Positions 7,740 through 16,589 of a stretch of DNA of 64,000 nt are shown here, piece after piece. Below the pieces are notes generated by a model that was given only the letters and a program-made list of their open reading frames with translations, had not been told where the DNA came from and searched no databases. The translations under genes and the position numbers were made by a program. Source of the stretch: Pseudomonadota bacterium (GTDB lineage Bacteria; Pseudomonadota; Alphaproteobacteria; UBA2136; JAPKEQ01); contig JAYZXF010000016.1 in the NCBI GenBank assembly GCA_036141575.1, positions 1-64,000 on the forward strand. Reading direction: 5' to 3'. Position 1 is the stretch's first letter. Every line of letters starts with the position of its first letter.

Positions 7740-7912
7740 TACATATTATGGCTATGCCCTGCACAATAGCGCTGTGCTTATTAAAACCTGCTTTATTTAT
7801 GTCTTGGTGGGACGCCTCGCTATCGCTTGAGCGTCACATTACATTGCCCCCCCGCTCAACGCCCTTAAGCGCTGACTCGCTTCGCTCGCACTCGTATCTT
7901 CTAATCCCCCTG
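7740..7912. other. Non-coding interval with inverted repeats
   Basis: No credible gene. It contains short GC-rich inverted repeats around CGCTATCGCTTGAGCG and CGCTGACTCGCTTCGCTCGC, reminiscent in composition of the dispersed repeat at 4184 and 31116. Confidence 0.4.
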
Positions 7913-7942
7913 TTGACAAACTCTCTACATTTCTTGTATACC
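7913..7942 (+). promoter_or_regulatory. Sigma-70-type promoter
   Basis: TTGACA - 18 nt - TATACC, with GTATAC overlapping the -10. Confidence 0.6.
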
Positions 7943-7993
7943 AAACCTACTCACACCTGAATTTTTCCGTTTCTTAGTATAAGGAGACTCCCC

Positions 7994-8494
7994 ATGAGCA
8001 ATGTTATTCTGCTCGAGTCGGTTCTCTCTCCCGCACCTAACAACCAAATTGGTCATTTGCCTGCTGGCAGCAAAACGCTGGCTGTACGCGACGCTGTGGA
8101 TGTGTACCTGCAAACCATGGCAGATCGCCCCTACCAGCGCTTTGCAATGGTTCTGGACCATAATCTGGATGATACGAACGTGAAAGAAATTCACGAGCGT
8201 GCACCGCTCTGCTTCCATGCAACAGACACAGAAACCCTGATGGCTTTTTGGAAAATAATTGAAGAACATAACGCTCATGACCGCATGATTGTGCACCTTG
8301 GCTTTAGCCTTGGTCGTCATGGCGACACCTGCGCTAGTTTTCTTAAAAGCCTGAAAGATGCATGGCTCGGCAGTGAAATTGACTACATCCCAAGTGATAT
8401 CCGCTGCCACAGTATGAACCTCACTGCTCATCGTACCCTATTGAAAGAACTGGAAGTTCTACGTGGTATTATTGGCCAAGGTGTAAAGACCTAA
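7994..8494 (+). CDS. Unknown 166-aa cytoplasmic protein sharing a QIGHLPA motif with the 203-aa protein at 20167
   Basis: Unrecognised; start follows AAGGAG. Residues 18-33 (NQIGHLPAGSKTLAV) match GQIGHLPASYGLAV in the minus-strand 20167-20778 product, which suggests a shared N-terminal element. The rest looks alpha/beta with no membrane or export segment. It is a monocistronic cassette directly upstream of clpP, but each gene has its own promoter and a terminator separates them. Confidence 0.75.
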   Translation: MSNVILLESVLSPAPNNQIGHLPAGSKTLAVRDAVDVYLQTMADRPYQRFAMVLDHNLDDTNVKEIHERAPLCFHATDTETLMAFWKIIEEHNAHDRMIVHLGFSLGRHGDTCASFLKSLKDAWLGSEIDYIPSDIRCHSMNLTAHRTLLKELEVLRGIIGQGVKT

Positions 8495-8501
8495 ACGATT
8501 T

Positions 8502-8534
8502 AAAAGTGCCCTGCCTAAAAATAGGGCACTTTTT
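8502..8534 (+). terminator. Intrinsic terminator
   Basis: AAAGTGCCCT/AGGGCACTTTTT; ACGAT follows the stop codon. Confidence 0.85.
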
Positions 8535-8536
8535 GT

Positions 8537-8566
8537 TTGACGCTCCCCTACCCCACACGATAGTAT
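8537..8566 (+). promoter_or_regulatory. clpP promoter, sigma-70-type
   Basis: TTGACG - 18 nt - TAGTAT. The predicted leader then begins with a CU-rich tract (CTCTTTTCCCTTTTTT) before the AGGAGG site. Confidence 0.5.
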
Positions 8567-8617
8567 TGAAAGGTTAAGAACTCTCTTTTCCCTTTTTTCT
8601 CTTAGGAGGCATATATT

Positions 8618-9307
8618 ATGCAACATCAATGGTTCGGCGCTGATGCTTCTGTTGTTCAAGCGATGATCAACGGCACTTACAAGGACCCTGTAACCAACGT
8701 TCGTTTGCCCTCTGTCACAACCACCCTGCCTGACGGACGCATTATCAACGAAGACCCCTACAGCAAGCTGTATGCTGGTGGTATTCTTCGTCTGAGCGGC
8801 CAGTTTGAAGATGGTATGGCAGACGTGATGACCACCCTGCTTTTGAACCACGAAGCAACCAGCAAAAACGATGCTCAGATGTACATCAATAGCCCTGGTG
8901 GCGTTGTGACCTCTGGTCTTGGTATCATTGATACCATGAACTACATCAAGAACGATGTAAGCACCATTGTGGTTGGCCAAGCGGCAAGCATGGGCGCGGC
9001 AACTCTGGTTGCCGGCGCACCTGGCAAACGCTTTGCACTGCCGAACGCTCGGATTATGGTTCACCAAATTCGTGGCGGTTCGCAAGGCACTCTGGATGAC
9101 ATGGAAATCCAGATTGAGGAAGCGCGTCAGCTGAACGAAATCTTGTTTGACCTGTTCGTGGAGCGCACCGGTCAAAGCCGAGACACCGTGAAAGACTGGT
9201 TCCGCAAGGACACGTTTTTCCGTCCCTCGGAAGCTGTGAAAGCCGGCATTATTGACAAAGTCATTACGCCGAACCAGCTGCAAGCTATGCAAGCTGGTGA
9301 CAGCTAA
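8618..9307 (+). CDS. clpP: ClpP-like ATP-dependent protease proteolytic subunit
   Basis: 229 aa, a little longer than typical ClpP (about 200). Key features: oxyanion region NSPGGVVTSG at 91-100, nucleophile S124 in GQAASMGAA, H149 in IMVHQ, and a GQSxDTVKDWF segment with D193 as likely third triad residue, ending in the usual EAVKAGIIDKVI. The N-terminus (first ~45 residues) diverges from housekeeping ClpP. No clpX or clpA is adjacent, so it must borrow an unfoldase or act as an accessory subunit. It lies in the gap between prohead protease and portal, on the opposite strand. Confidence 0.9.
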   Translation: MQHQWFGADASVVQAMINGTYKDPVTNVRLPSVTTTLPDGRIINEDPYSKLYAGGILRLSGQFEDGMADVMTTLLLNHEATSKNDAQMYINSPGGVVTSGLGIIDTMNYIKNDVSTIVVGQAASMGAATLVAGAPGKRFALPNARIMVHQIRGGSQGTLDDMEIQIEEARQLNEILFDLFVERTGQSRDTVKDWFRKDTFFRPSEAVKAGIIDKVITPNQLQAMQAGDS

Positions 9308-9320
9308 TCGACATTTTAAG

Positions 9321-9346
9321 ATACCCCGCATTTGCGGGGTATTTTG
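9321..9346 (+). terminator. Intrinsic terminator
   Basis: ATACCCCGCA/TGCGGGGTAT then TTTT; TCGA directly follows the stop codon. Confidence 0.85.
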
Positions 9347-9367
9347 CTTTCTAAAACACGAGCTTTT

Positions 9368-9397
9368 CTTGACAGAAAGCTTTGATCCCCATAAATA
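9368..9397 (+). promoter_or_regulatory. Overlapping sigma-70 / sigma-32-like promoter
   Basis: CTTGACA with CCCCATAAAT 12 nt downstream (RpoH-like), and TAAATA at 17 nt for sigma-70. Confidence 0.55.
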
Positions 9398-9446
9398 TGG
9401 GAGCAATTCATATCTTTTTTCTCTTTTCTACAACAAGGATCACTCT

Positions 9447-10274
9447 ATGTTTTCTAAAAAACGTAAAGCTAAACCTTTTCATGTGAATATGCTGTACATG
9501 CACGGCAAAATTCAAATGGGCAAACAGAATATCAATATCGGTAATTACCGTACTTTGATTGAAAATGCCTTTACCCGTGGTAACCCGCAACTGGTTATCT
9601 TGGATCTCACCACGCCTGGCGGCAGCCCCACTCAAAGTGACCTCGTCTACCAAGAGCTGATGCATTGGAAGAAGAAAACAGGGATTCCCCTGTACATTGT
9701 TGTGCAAGATGTTTGTGCCAGCGGCGGCATTTGGATTGCCATGGCAGCAGATAAAGTCTTTGCCAACCGTGTGTCTACCATTGGCAGCATTGGCGTTATT
9801 GTGGCCATTCCAAGCTTTGTTGAGCTCATGAAAAAAGCTGGCGTAGAGATGAATATCTATGCAGCTGGCAAAAACAAGGCGGGCATTAACCCAATGAAAC
9901 CTGTGACGCCCGAGCAAGAAGCTGAAATGACGCAAAAACTCAATACGCTTCACAAGATTTTCAAGGAACATGTGACAGAAGGTCGCGGTGAAACTCTGAA
10001 ACTGCTGACCCCTGACCTCTTTGAAGGCACGGTATGGCTTGGCGAAGAAGCACACGGCATCGGCCTGATTGACGGCCTCGGCTACACCCGCGAAGCCATT
10101 GCATCTCACCCTGACTTTAAAGAAGACATGGAGCCAAAAATCAAGCGCTATGCACTTCGTGCCCCCGGCATTATGGGCAGGTTCATGGGCAAAAGCCTCA
10201 TTGAAGCCATTGTGGACGCCCTCTACCACAGAATCAAATCTGAAGGTGATGACGGCCCTTTCAAGCTCCACTAA
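9447..10274 (+). CDS. S49-family (SppA/SohB-like) serine peptidase
   Basis: 275 aa from the ATG of MFSKKRK, preceded by AAGGA. A single S49 domain: DLTTPGGSP at 53-61, nucleophile S92 in CASGGIWIAMAADK, TIGSIGVI at 111-118, and likely general-base K144 in GKNKAGINP. There is no clear membrane anchor, unlike SohB and SppA, so it may be cytoplasmic. S49 enzymes serve either as signal-peptide peptidases or, in lambda-like phages, as capsid proteases. Here a dedicated S78 prohead protease already exists, so a stress protease role is more likely. Confidence 0.85.
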   Translation: MFSKKRKAKPFHVNMLYMHGKIQMGKQNINIGNYRTLIENAFTRGNPQLVILDLTTPGGSPTQSDLVYQELMHWKKKTGIPLYIVVQDVCASGGIWIAMAADKVFANRVSTIGSIGVIVAIPSFVELMKKAGVEMNIYAAGKNKAGINPMKPVTPEQEAEMTQKLNTLHKIFKEHVTEGRGETLKLLTPDLFEGTVWLGEEAHGIGLIDGLGYTREAIASHPDFKEDMEPKIKRYALRAPGIMGRFMGKSLIEAIVDALYHRIKSEGDDGPFKLH

Positions 10275-10283
10275 ACGAATAAA

Positions 10284-10312
10284 AAACACCCCGCAAATGC
10301 GGGGTGTTTTGC
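10284..10312 (+). terminator. Intrinsic terminator
   Basis: AAACACCCCGC/GCGGGGTGTTTT; ACGA follows the stop. It probably also serves the converging minus-strand gene. Confidence 0.85.
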
Positions 10313-10322
10313 TGTTTATTAA

Positions 10323-11105
10323 TTAACGCTCATCACTCATTTCAAAGTTCATTCCAAGATCATGTGTAAGCGGCTCTCTTGAGTCTTCTAGGTGTAGACG
10401 GTTATCAAACTTCGTCCCAGCTGTTTTAGCATCGGCTTGCAGTTCCATTGCGGCTCCTGCCATGTTTCTGCCTCCACCTATGGCATGGAAATCAGCCACA
10501 TCACCTTTGGCTTGCAGGTTTGCTTTAAATTCATGAATGGCGTCTGAGCGATCTTTAACCCCCAGAGTCCCTTTACCTTCTAAAGCCATCTCTGAAGCTT
10601 CAAACATATGGCCGTCTTCTGTAATTACATGTAGAGAATCTTGCGTTACAACTGTCGCAACTACTTTATCTTCATAGTCTTTAGGAGGTTGGCATAATGC
10701 TTCTCTTCGATAACTGTTCTCTAAACCATCACGCCTAGCCTCTAGAGCGTTTACAAGTTCAGGAGAGTTTTGCATATCAAAATGATCTTCCATAACAACC
10801 ATTGTGGCGTAAACTTCTCTATCTACACCGTGCTCTTGCTCAAACTGAATGGCCTCTTCAGAGTTTACAGCTCTATCAAAAGCTTCTTTATACTCACCTC
10901 TATTGACATCAAAACCGTTTCCACGCACAGAAAGCTGACCTGCCATAGCTGTTGAAACAGGGTTTTTATCTTCTGCGTCAATATAGCATTCGTCATAAAC
11001 CATCTCACCTGTATCTCTATCAAGGTGAGTTGTCTTTAACGTATAGCCTAGCCCATCCTCTGTAGGCTCTAGCGAATACGCTCCAAATACATGATCTGAT
11101 GGCAT
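10323..11105 (-). CDS. Unknown 260-aa acidic protein between portal and prohead protease genes
   Basis: The start has GGGAGG 5 nt upstream. No export signal or membrane segment is seen; the protein is acidic, with beta-rich N-terminal repeats (YTLKTTHLDRDTGEM) and a KVVATVVTQDSLHVITEDGHMFEASE block in the middle. I do not recognise a family. It lies on the same strand and in the same interval as the phage-head genes, 67 nt after the portal gene, so it may be a head-associated protein, or simply a core gene that was inserted there. Confidence 0.7.
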   Translation of the reverse strand: MPSDHVFGAYSLEPTEDGLGYTLKTTHLDRDTGEMVYDECYIDAEDKNPVSTAMAGQLSVRGNGFDVNRGEYKEAFDRAVNSEEAIQFEQEHGVDREVYATMVVMEDHFDMQNSPELVNALEARRDGLENSYRREALCQPPKDYEDKVVATVVTQDSLHVITEDGHMFEASEMALEGKGTLGVKDRSDAIHEFKANLQAKGDVADFHAIGGGRNMAGAAMELQADAKTAGTKFDNRLHLEDSREPLTHDLGMNFEMSDER

Positions 11106-11172
11106 GATAACCTCCCATAAACATCATCCAAATATTTATAGGAGGCTAGACAAGTGAAAAAGCTGACAGAAC

Positions 11173-12366
11173 CTAGCTACTCAGCGGCTTAAAACCAAGC
11201 ATTTCTCGTTTTTCAGCAGTCGTGAGGAAATCTGCCTCGCTAATACGCTTCCAACGGGCTTCTCTCAGAGGGCTTAAAGCATCCACACGGTCCCAGTCTG
11301 CGCCAACGCTATGAGACGCATTCACAAACGGTTTCATGTAATGATTAAGTTCACTGAGAACATGCTCAACAAGTGGCTTTACCGTGTTTTCATAAAAGTG
11401 CAGTTTGGCCTCTTTCATATTGTTAAAGGTGTTATCCCCTGGCAGGCCAATAAGAAATGGTGGCACCCCAAGTGCAAGTGCTGTCAGTCTTGCTGCCATA
11501 GAGCTTGTTTCCAAAAACTCCATATCCTTTGGAGATGTACCAAGTTCTTGCACATCCATGCCCCCTTCAAGGAAGACTGGACGCCCCGCGTTTTTAGCTC
11601 CTGTAAAGGCTTTAAGGAACTGCTGGCGGAGTGTATCACGCTGCTCAGCGCTCAATGTATCTTGGAATTTAAGCGCTGTTGTGAGACGTGCACCATTATC
11701 AAGCAAGCTCTTGTTAAACTCTGTGGCGCTGTTAAACACATCCACATGCCCCATTGCCGCTTCAAGCGGGCTTTGGCCGTAAAGCTCACTGAGTGGATTA
11801 AACTGTTTCACATGCAAAATAGAACTACGTCGTGTTTTATCATTCATACGGTAAAGTTTACGCTGGTACACATATCCCACAACCCCGCCATACTCATTCA
11901 GTTTGATTGTCACAAGATCAGGGCGCAGCACTTGTAAAGACACAGGCACACTCTCCCCGTCCCCATGCACAAGCACGTAAGCATTCCCCGCAATCATCAA
12001 ATGGGCATAAAGGCTATAGAAAAACTCATGCATACTTTGCCCTGAATTGGGCGCATCAAGAAGTGATTTCAATGGGTTTCCGTCTTCCAATACCACAGGC
12101 ACCGTACTACAAGCAGAGGCCACCTGCTTAATGCAAGCATATGCCACGGCATTTTTAGCGTAGCCTGCTTTTGCCATAGAGCTGTATGTTTTTCCACTCC
12201 AAGAGGCCTCAGGCGCACTCATCACAGCAAAGGGAAAGTTCTCATAAAATTTAGTCTGTTCTGGCGCTGTTTTGGCGGCGCGACCTCTTAGGGAAAATCG
12301 TTTCATAGTCAGAAATACATCCTTCTTGTTCGAGCTTAAAGACACGTTAATAGCTCTAGTCTGCAT
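11173..12366 (-). CDS. HK97-family portal protein
   Basis: 397 aa from the first ATG; MKRFSLRGRAAK (base 12306) is an alternative start closer to typical portal N-termini, and neither has a strong ribosome binding site. Family features: AVAYACIKQVASACSTVPV near residue 75, the LRPDLVTI wing, a core block with DNTFNNMKEAKLHFYENTV, and a C-terminal ELNHYMKP helix. The portal forms the dodecameric DNA gate of the head and docks the large terminase. Intact and same strand as terminase and protease, but separated from the terminase by a rightward ftsH. Confidence 0.9.
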   Translation of the reverse strand: MQTRAINVSLSSNKKDVFLTMKRFSLRGRAAKTAPEQTKFYENFPFAVMSAPEASWSGKTYSSMAKAGYAKNAVAYACIKQVASACSTVPVVLEDGNPLKSLLDAPNSGQSMHEFFYSLYAHLMIAGNAYVLVHGDGESVPVSLQVLRPDLVTIKLNEYGGVVGYVYQRKLYRMNDKTRRSSILHVKQFNPLSELYGQSPLEAAMGHVDVFNSATEFNKSLLDNGARLTTALKFQDTLSAEQRDTLRQQFLKAFTGAKNAGRPVFLEGGMDVQELGTSPKDMEFLETSSMAARLTALALGVPPFLIGLPGDNTFNNMKEAKLHFYENTVKPLVEHVLSELNHYMKPFVNASHSVGADWDRVDALSPLREARWKRISEADFLTTAEKREMLGFKPLSS

Positions 12367-12415
12367 CTCTGAATGGCAAGTGCGAAGGCTCCGTTTTTCA
12401 AATGTTTATTTTCAC

Positions 12416-12444
12416 TTGATGTATACAATGCATACAGGTATCAA
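12416..12444 (+). promoter_or_regulatory. ftsH promoter with GTATAC motif
   Basis: TTGATG - 17 nt - TATCAA. GTATAC begins at the last base of the -35 box, and a second half-like CATAC follows. Confidence 0.5.
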
Positions 12445-12498
12445 AGATGGAATTAAATATCTTTTTTCCCGATTTTCTCGACGACAAAGGAGGTAACC

Positions 12499-14676
12499 AT
12501 GCCTAATGGACGCCTTATTTTGCTCGGTGTAATGGGACTCGTTCTTGTCCTTGCCCTCTTTGGGCGTATGCAAGATCAGTCCAGCACTACAACGACTTTT
12601 CCGCAGTCAACAGCCCAACAAACGGGTCCTGCTGCGAACCCTCGCTCGCCTACACCTCAACAGACTCCGCGCCAAACCTATGCGCAAGAATCTGCTGAAG
12701 TCTGTGGGTTTGACTACAAAGACTTTGGTAATGCCACTGAAGCTCAGCACGGCTGTTTTGAAGCCAAAATGGAACAGCGTCAAGCTGAACTGGCTGAGTA
12801 CGAGCTACGCTCAAATACCGGTAACGGTAGCAGTGGTGGCAGCGGCATTTTCACGTTTCTTATCTTCGGCCTGATTGGTTTCTTCATCTTCCGTATGTTG
12901 ATGAACCGTCAAGGCGGTGGTGGCGGTGGCGGCGCAATGAGCGTTGGCAAATCCAAAGCCAAGAAAATTGAAAGCGCAAAAGACGTGAAAACGTTTGAAG
13001 ACGTTGCTGGCGCTGATGAAGCTAAAGATGCTGCACAGGACTTTATCGACCTGCTGCGTAACCCTCGCAAGTATGCTGGTATGGGCTGTAAAATGCCTAA
13101 AGGCGCACTTCTGGTGGGTGACCCGGGTAACGGTAAAACTCTGCTTGCAAAGGCTATTGCTGGTGAAGCCGGCGTGCCTTTCTTTGCAACATCAGGCAGT
13201 GAATTTGTTGAAATGTTTGTTGGTGTGGGTGCATCCCGCGTCCGCGACCTGTTCGAAAACGCACGCAAAGAAGCCCCTTGTATCCTTTTCATTGACGAAA
13301 TTGATGCCGTGGGTAAACAGCGTGGCAGTGGCATGAACGGCGGTAACGATGAACGTGAACAAACGCTGAACCAGCTTCTGGTGGAAATGGACGGTATGGG
13401 TAATGACGGCGAAGCGCCTGTTATTATTCTTGCTGCAACCAACCGCCCTGATACGCTGGATAACGCTTTGACGCGTCCGGGCCGTTTCGACAAGCAGATT
13501 GTTGTTCCGAACCCTGACTTCAACGCGCGCATGGCCATCTTTGGTGTTCATCTGCGTCATAAGCCGGTTGATCCGAATCTGGATTTCCGCATCCTTTCGG
13601 GTGCATCGGCGGGTATGAGTGGCGCTTCGATTGAAGCCATTTGTAACCAAGCAGGCATTCTGGCAGTAAAGCGTGGTAAACGCCAAATTGACCAGACTGA
13701 CATTGAAAACGCCATGGAGATCATGCAGATGGGTGCTGAAAACCGTACCCTGGGCATGAGCGACGCTGAAAAGGAAGCCACAGCTTACCACGAAGCGGGC
13801 CACGCAGTCATGCAGGCTCACGGTATTGCTGAAGGCTTTATTCGAGACAAGATCTACAAGGCAACCATTGTCCCCCGTGGACGTGCGCTTGGCTTTGTGG
13901 CCTCTCGTCCTGATGGCGACCGTGTCAGCATGAACTTTGGCGAGATGAAAGCTCGCATTGACATGATGCTGGCTGGCCGTATTGCTGAAGAAATTCAGTA
14001 CGGCTTTGAAGGTGTGACCACAGGTGCCTCGAATGACTATCAGCAAGCCACCAAGATGACTCAGAACATGGTTCGCGAAGGCGGATACATTGAAGGTCTG
14101 ATTGGTCGATTCGCTGAAGATCAAGGTGCCATTTTTGGTATGGGTGGCGGCAGCGGCGGCGGTTCTCGTCTGTCTGAGGAGCTTTTGAAGCGCCTTGAGG
14201 CAGAAGAGCAGCGCATCCGTGATGAGTCGTTCCAGCGTACATGGAGCCTCATGCAAAAAGGCGAAAACGGCGAACCTGATGGTAAGCTGCACGCTGCATG
14301 GGTTGCTATTGCAAACGCTCTGCTTGCGCATGAGACCCTTACGGGTGCTCAGCTGATGAAGCTGTATGATGATCCGACTTACGACATCGCGTCGGAGTTT
14401 GATGAAGATCATACTGTGCCGAATCCCCCGCGCGTTGACGGTATCCCGAAAGTGAACCGTAAAAGCAAGGGCCTTCCTAAGATTGACCGTAAGGAACCTG
14501 AGCTTCAGGAGAAGCCGGTGACTGAGGACACAGTAGAAGATGAAGCGGAAACGCCGACTGAAACTACTGAGGAAGAGTTTGCACCTGAAGGTGACGGCCT
14601 GACCGAAGAACCCGAAGTGGAAGAGCAGCCAGCTGGCCGCACGCCCCGTGACGGTGATCCGAAGGACGACACTTAA
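12499..14676 (+). CDS. ftsH: FtsH-like membrane AAA+ zinc metalloprotease with unusual N- and C-terminal extensions
   Basis: 725 aa, start at GGAGG. Membrane helices at about 5-21 and 113-134 flank a Pro/Gln-rich segment with two Cys (periplasmic part). AAA motifs: Walker A GDPGNGKT 207-214 (usually GPPGTGKT), pore loop FVGVG, Walker B FIDEID 264-269, second region of homology ATNRPD with RPGRFDKQ. Zinc site HEAGH at 431-435. From about 655 the tail is acidic and longer than in typical FtsH (about 640 aa). It is a divergent, probably secondary FtsH, transcribed alone between terminase and portal genes. Target unknown; membrane and regulator proteolysis expected. Confidence 0.92.
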   Translation: MPNGRLILLGVMGLVLVLALFGRMQDQSSTTTTFPQSTAQQTGPAANPRSPTPQQTPRQTYAQESAEVCGFDYKDFGNATEAQHGCFEAKMEQRQAELAEYELRSNTGNGSSGGSGIFTFLIFGLIGFFIFRMLMNRQGGGGGGGAMSVGKSKAKKIESAKDVKTFEDVAGADEAKDAAQDFIDLLRNPRKYAGMGCKMPKGALLVGDPGNGKTLLAKAIAGEAGVPFFATSGSEFVEMFVGVGASRVRDLFENARKEAPCILFIDEIDAVGKQRGSGMNGGNDEREQTLNQLLVEMDGMGNDGEAPVIILAATNRPDTLDNALTRPGRFDKQIVVPNPDFNARMAIFGVHLRHKPVDPNLDFRILSGASAGMSGASIEAICNQAGILAVKRGKRQIDQTDIENAMEIMQMGAENRTLGMSDAEKEATAYHEAGHAVMQAHGIAEGFIRDKIYKATIVPRGRALGFVASRPDGDRVSMNFGEMKARIDMMLAGRIAEEIQYGFEGVTTGASNDYQQATKMTQNMVREGGYIEGLIGRFAEDQGAIFGMGGGSGGGSRLSEELLKRLEAEEQRIRDESFQRTWSLMQKGENGEPDGKLHAAWVAIANALLAHETLTGAQLMKLYDDPTYDIASEFDEDHTVPNPPRVDGIPKVNRKSKGLPKIDRKEPELQEKPVTEDTVEDEAETPTETTEEEFAPEGDGLTEEPEVEEQPAGRTPRDGDPKDDT

Positions 14677-14685
14677 ACCGACCAG

Positions 14686-14715
14686 AACAGCCCCCACTCG
14701 GGGGCTGTTTTTTTA
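14686..14715. terminator. Terminator between convergent ftsH and large terminase
   Basis: AACAGCCCCC/GGGGGCTGTT then T7; CCGA lies in the stop-to-stem spacer. Confidence 0.85.
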
Positions 14716-15906
14716 TTCTCCAATACTGTAACGCCCTGCCCTATCCCGATCAGTCAGGTATTTCAGCGCTTGGGTGGTCATATCCACTTGGTCATCATGT
14801 GCGCTATGAGGGAACAGCACCATTTCATCGATATAGTCTTTTAGCCAGGGGGCATGTTTCGGTACAAAAATACGACCACTTTCAAACACTGGTGTCAGTA
14901 CATTTAGACGGGTATATTTATCACCTTTTGGTTGGATAGGAAGCACAGGAAGACGGGTCATAGATTTGAGGTCTTGAATGAGCTGCTGACCACTCGCTTT
15001 ATCCTCGATCAGAACCACATCAGCAGGCTGTTCATGACAGAGTTTTATGATACGTTTTTTTAAATCAGGATACGCTTCACGCACGCGCATCACATCCAAA
15101 AGATGATACCCATTCTCTGCCACGCCCCACAGGCCACCCACACTGTAATCTGCTTTTTCATGCGCTTTTATGGCCGTATCAAAACTCCATACCCTGCCTT
15201 TAATTTCAGCCACTTGAGACAATTTATTAAACCAACACCTCTTAACAAGACCATCTTCCACAACATCAAAGGAACATTCAAATTCTTGCGCATACTGCGC
15301 TTCACTCATACTCTCTCTGGCGGCTTTCAGTTCTTCAGAATCAAGTACACCACTCACTGATGCAGGTAGTGTTTTCGCGTGCCATGATTTTGGAAACCTC
15401 TCTGCCATTTGGTAGAGCTCAAAAAGCTGATTTTGCCCCTTTGGTGTCCCAATAAAAATAGACCACCCTCGCCGATCTGAAAGTGCAGGCCGTACAATGG
15501 TGCTCCATACCTCCATCGGGATATCTGCCATCTCATCTAGCACCACACCATCTAGGTATAAACCACGGAGCCGATCTGCATGAGAAGCACCAAGTAGTCG
15601 AATCACTCGCCCATAAAAACGAACTTCTAATGTTTGCTCATAGAACGTTACGGCATCACCGAGCGGGGCCAGAAAGGTCTTCAAATAGTCCCAAGCCACT
15701 TGGCGGGCTTGGTTACGGGTTGGGCAAATATAAGCGTAGCTTGGCTTTTCCCGCGTATTCTCAACTGCTTTTTTAATGATCTCATTAAGTGCAAAAACGG
15801 TCTTACCAAAACGGCGATGACAAATAAGCACGTTAAAGCGCTTTAAACTTTCATGAAGCTCACGCTGCAAAGGGCGTGGTGTGTAAGGAAGCTCAATGAC
15901 AGACAT
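14713..15906 (-). CDS. Phage/GTA large terminase (DNA-packaging ATPase and nuclease)
   Basis: 397 aa. ATPase: Walker-A-like CHRRFGKT at 29-36, Walker B VVLDE with D124/E125, coupling motif IGTPKGQ near 152. RNase-H-fold nuclease: D243 in SFDTAIK, IEDKASGQQL at 300-309, and D371/D372 in HDDQVDM. It packages DNA into the prohead through the portal and cuts it. Length fits GTA-type terminases. No clear ribosome binding site. The small terminase candidate lies 5 kb upstream instead of adjacent, with eight rightward small genes between. Confidence 0.92.
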   Translation of the reverse strand: MSVIELPYTPRPLQRELHESLKRFNVLICHRRFGKTVFALNEIIKKAVENTREKPSYAYICPTRNQARQVAWDYLKTFLAPLGDAVTFYEQTLEVRFYGRVIRLLGASHADRLRGLYLDGVVLDEMADIPMEVWSTIVRPALSDRRGWSIFIGTPKGQNQLFELYQMAERFPKSWHAKTLPASVSGVLDSEELKAARESMSEAQYAQEFECSFDVVEDGLVKRCWFNKLSQVAEIKGRVWSFDTAIKAHEKADYSVGGLWGVAENGYHLLDVMRVREAYPDLKKRIIKLCHEQPADVVLIEDKASGQQLIQDLKSMTRLPVLPIQPKGDKYTRLNVLTPVFESGRIFVPKHAPWLKDYIDEMVLFPHSAHDDQVDMTTQALKYLTDRDRAGRYSIGE

Positions 15907-15944
15907 AAAGGCATTTTAGAGATGTTTCAATCAGGTGCGAAGAG

Positions 15945-15973
15945 TTGACCAACAAAAAGAAGTTATGTATACA
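15945..15973 (+). promoter_or_regulatory. Sigma-70 promoter with GTATAC at the -10
   Basis: TTGACC - 17 nt - TATACA, a near-ideal match; palindrome ATGTATACAT spans the -10. Confidence 0.65.
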
Positions 15974-16020
15974 TAAAGACATCAACGCTCTTTCTTCCCT
16001 TTTTTACAAAGGACTTTTCA

Positions 16021-16461
16021 ATGCGTTATCTTTTGATTGCTCTTGTTGTTTTTATTGTGGCCAAAGAAGGCTACCGCGCCTACGAGCGCAATGCTGTTTA
16101 TACAGTTGAACGCCACGGCGTTGCCACTTTCACCCGCTCTGAAGAATGCGCAACCCTTTCACATTATTGGGTAGAGGCGCGGCGCCACGGCGCAGATGTT
16201 CTCGCACAAGCCACAAACTTGCAAACACTGGCAGACAATAACTGCGACCCTGCTTATTTGATGGGTGATGACTACGCTGAACATAGCGGCGCCTATATAA
16301 ACCCCAGAACCAATCAGGTGGAGTTTATACAAGGTGTCCGCGCGATTTGCACCAGCACCTTCCTCAAGTTGGATACCGCCGCATCCACAAACATGCTATA
16401 CGATCACCGTGCCTATGAGCGTGCCAAATTCAATTGGCTACAATGTGAAAGCTACGGCTAA
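16021..16461 (+). CDS. Exported/anchored four-cysteine protein, family member 1 of 8
   Basis: 146 aa with an N-terminal hydrophobic segment (residues 3-14), probably a signal anchor. Cys at 43, 75, 110 and 142; the second is followed by DP (NNCDPAYL). Residues 28-43 (TVERHGVATFTRSEEC) align with SVSRHGTVTYTRSEDC of the next gene. Spacing C1-C2 is 32 residues, as in its seven neighbours. Disulfide formation in the periplasm is likely. Function unknown. The ribosome binding site is AAAGGA; a CU-rich tract precedes it. Confidence 0.8.
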   Translation: MRYLLIALVVFIVAKEGYRAYERNAVYTVERHGVATFTRSEECATLSHYWVEARRHGADVLAQATNLQTLADNNCDPAYLMGDDYAEHSGAYINPRTNQVEFIQGVRAICTSTFLKLDTAASTNMLYDHRAYERAKFNWLQCESYG

Positions 16462-16474
16462 AAAACGATTGCTT

Positions 16475-16501
16475 AAAGCCCTCCTTCACGGAGGGCTTTT
16501 T
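16475..16501 (+). terminator. Intrinsic terminator
   Basis: AAAGCCCTCC/GGAGGGCTTTTT; ACGAT in the spacer. Confidence 0.85.
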
Positions 16502-16507
16502 GCGACG

Positions 16508-16539
16508 CTTGAAAAATTGGGGCAATGCTCCCATACTTT
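16508..16539 (+). promoter_or_regulatory. Sigma-32-like promoter
   Basis: GCTTGAAA - 15 nt - CCCATACTTTA, only 6 nt after the previous terminator. Confidence 0.65.
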
Positions 16540-16589
16540 AATGATCCAACCAAATATCTCCCGTCACGTCTAACCCTATGAGGTTTGCT

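Noticed and set aside
8459-10289. Two long antisense frames opposite clpP and the S49 gene
   Set aside because: Both overlap genes with intact catalytic motifs and their own promoters and terminators; no start signals on the minus strand.
13192-14697. Long (501-codon) open frame antisense to ftsH
   Set aside because: The plus strand encodes a complete FtsH with all motifs; the antisense frame is a by-product of its GC-rich codon bias, has no ribosome binding site and gives a low-complexity Val/Phe/His-rich product.
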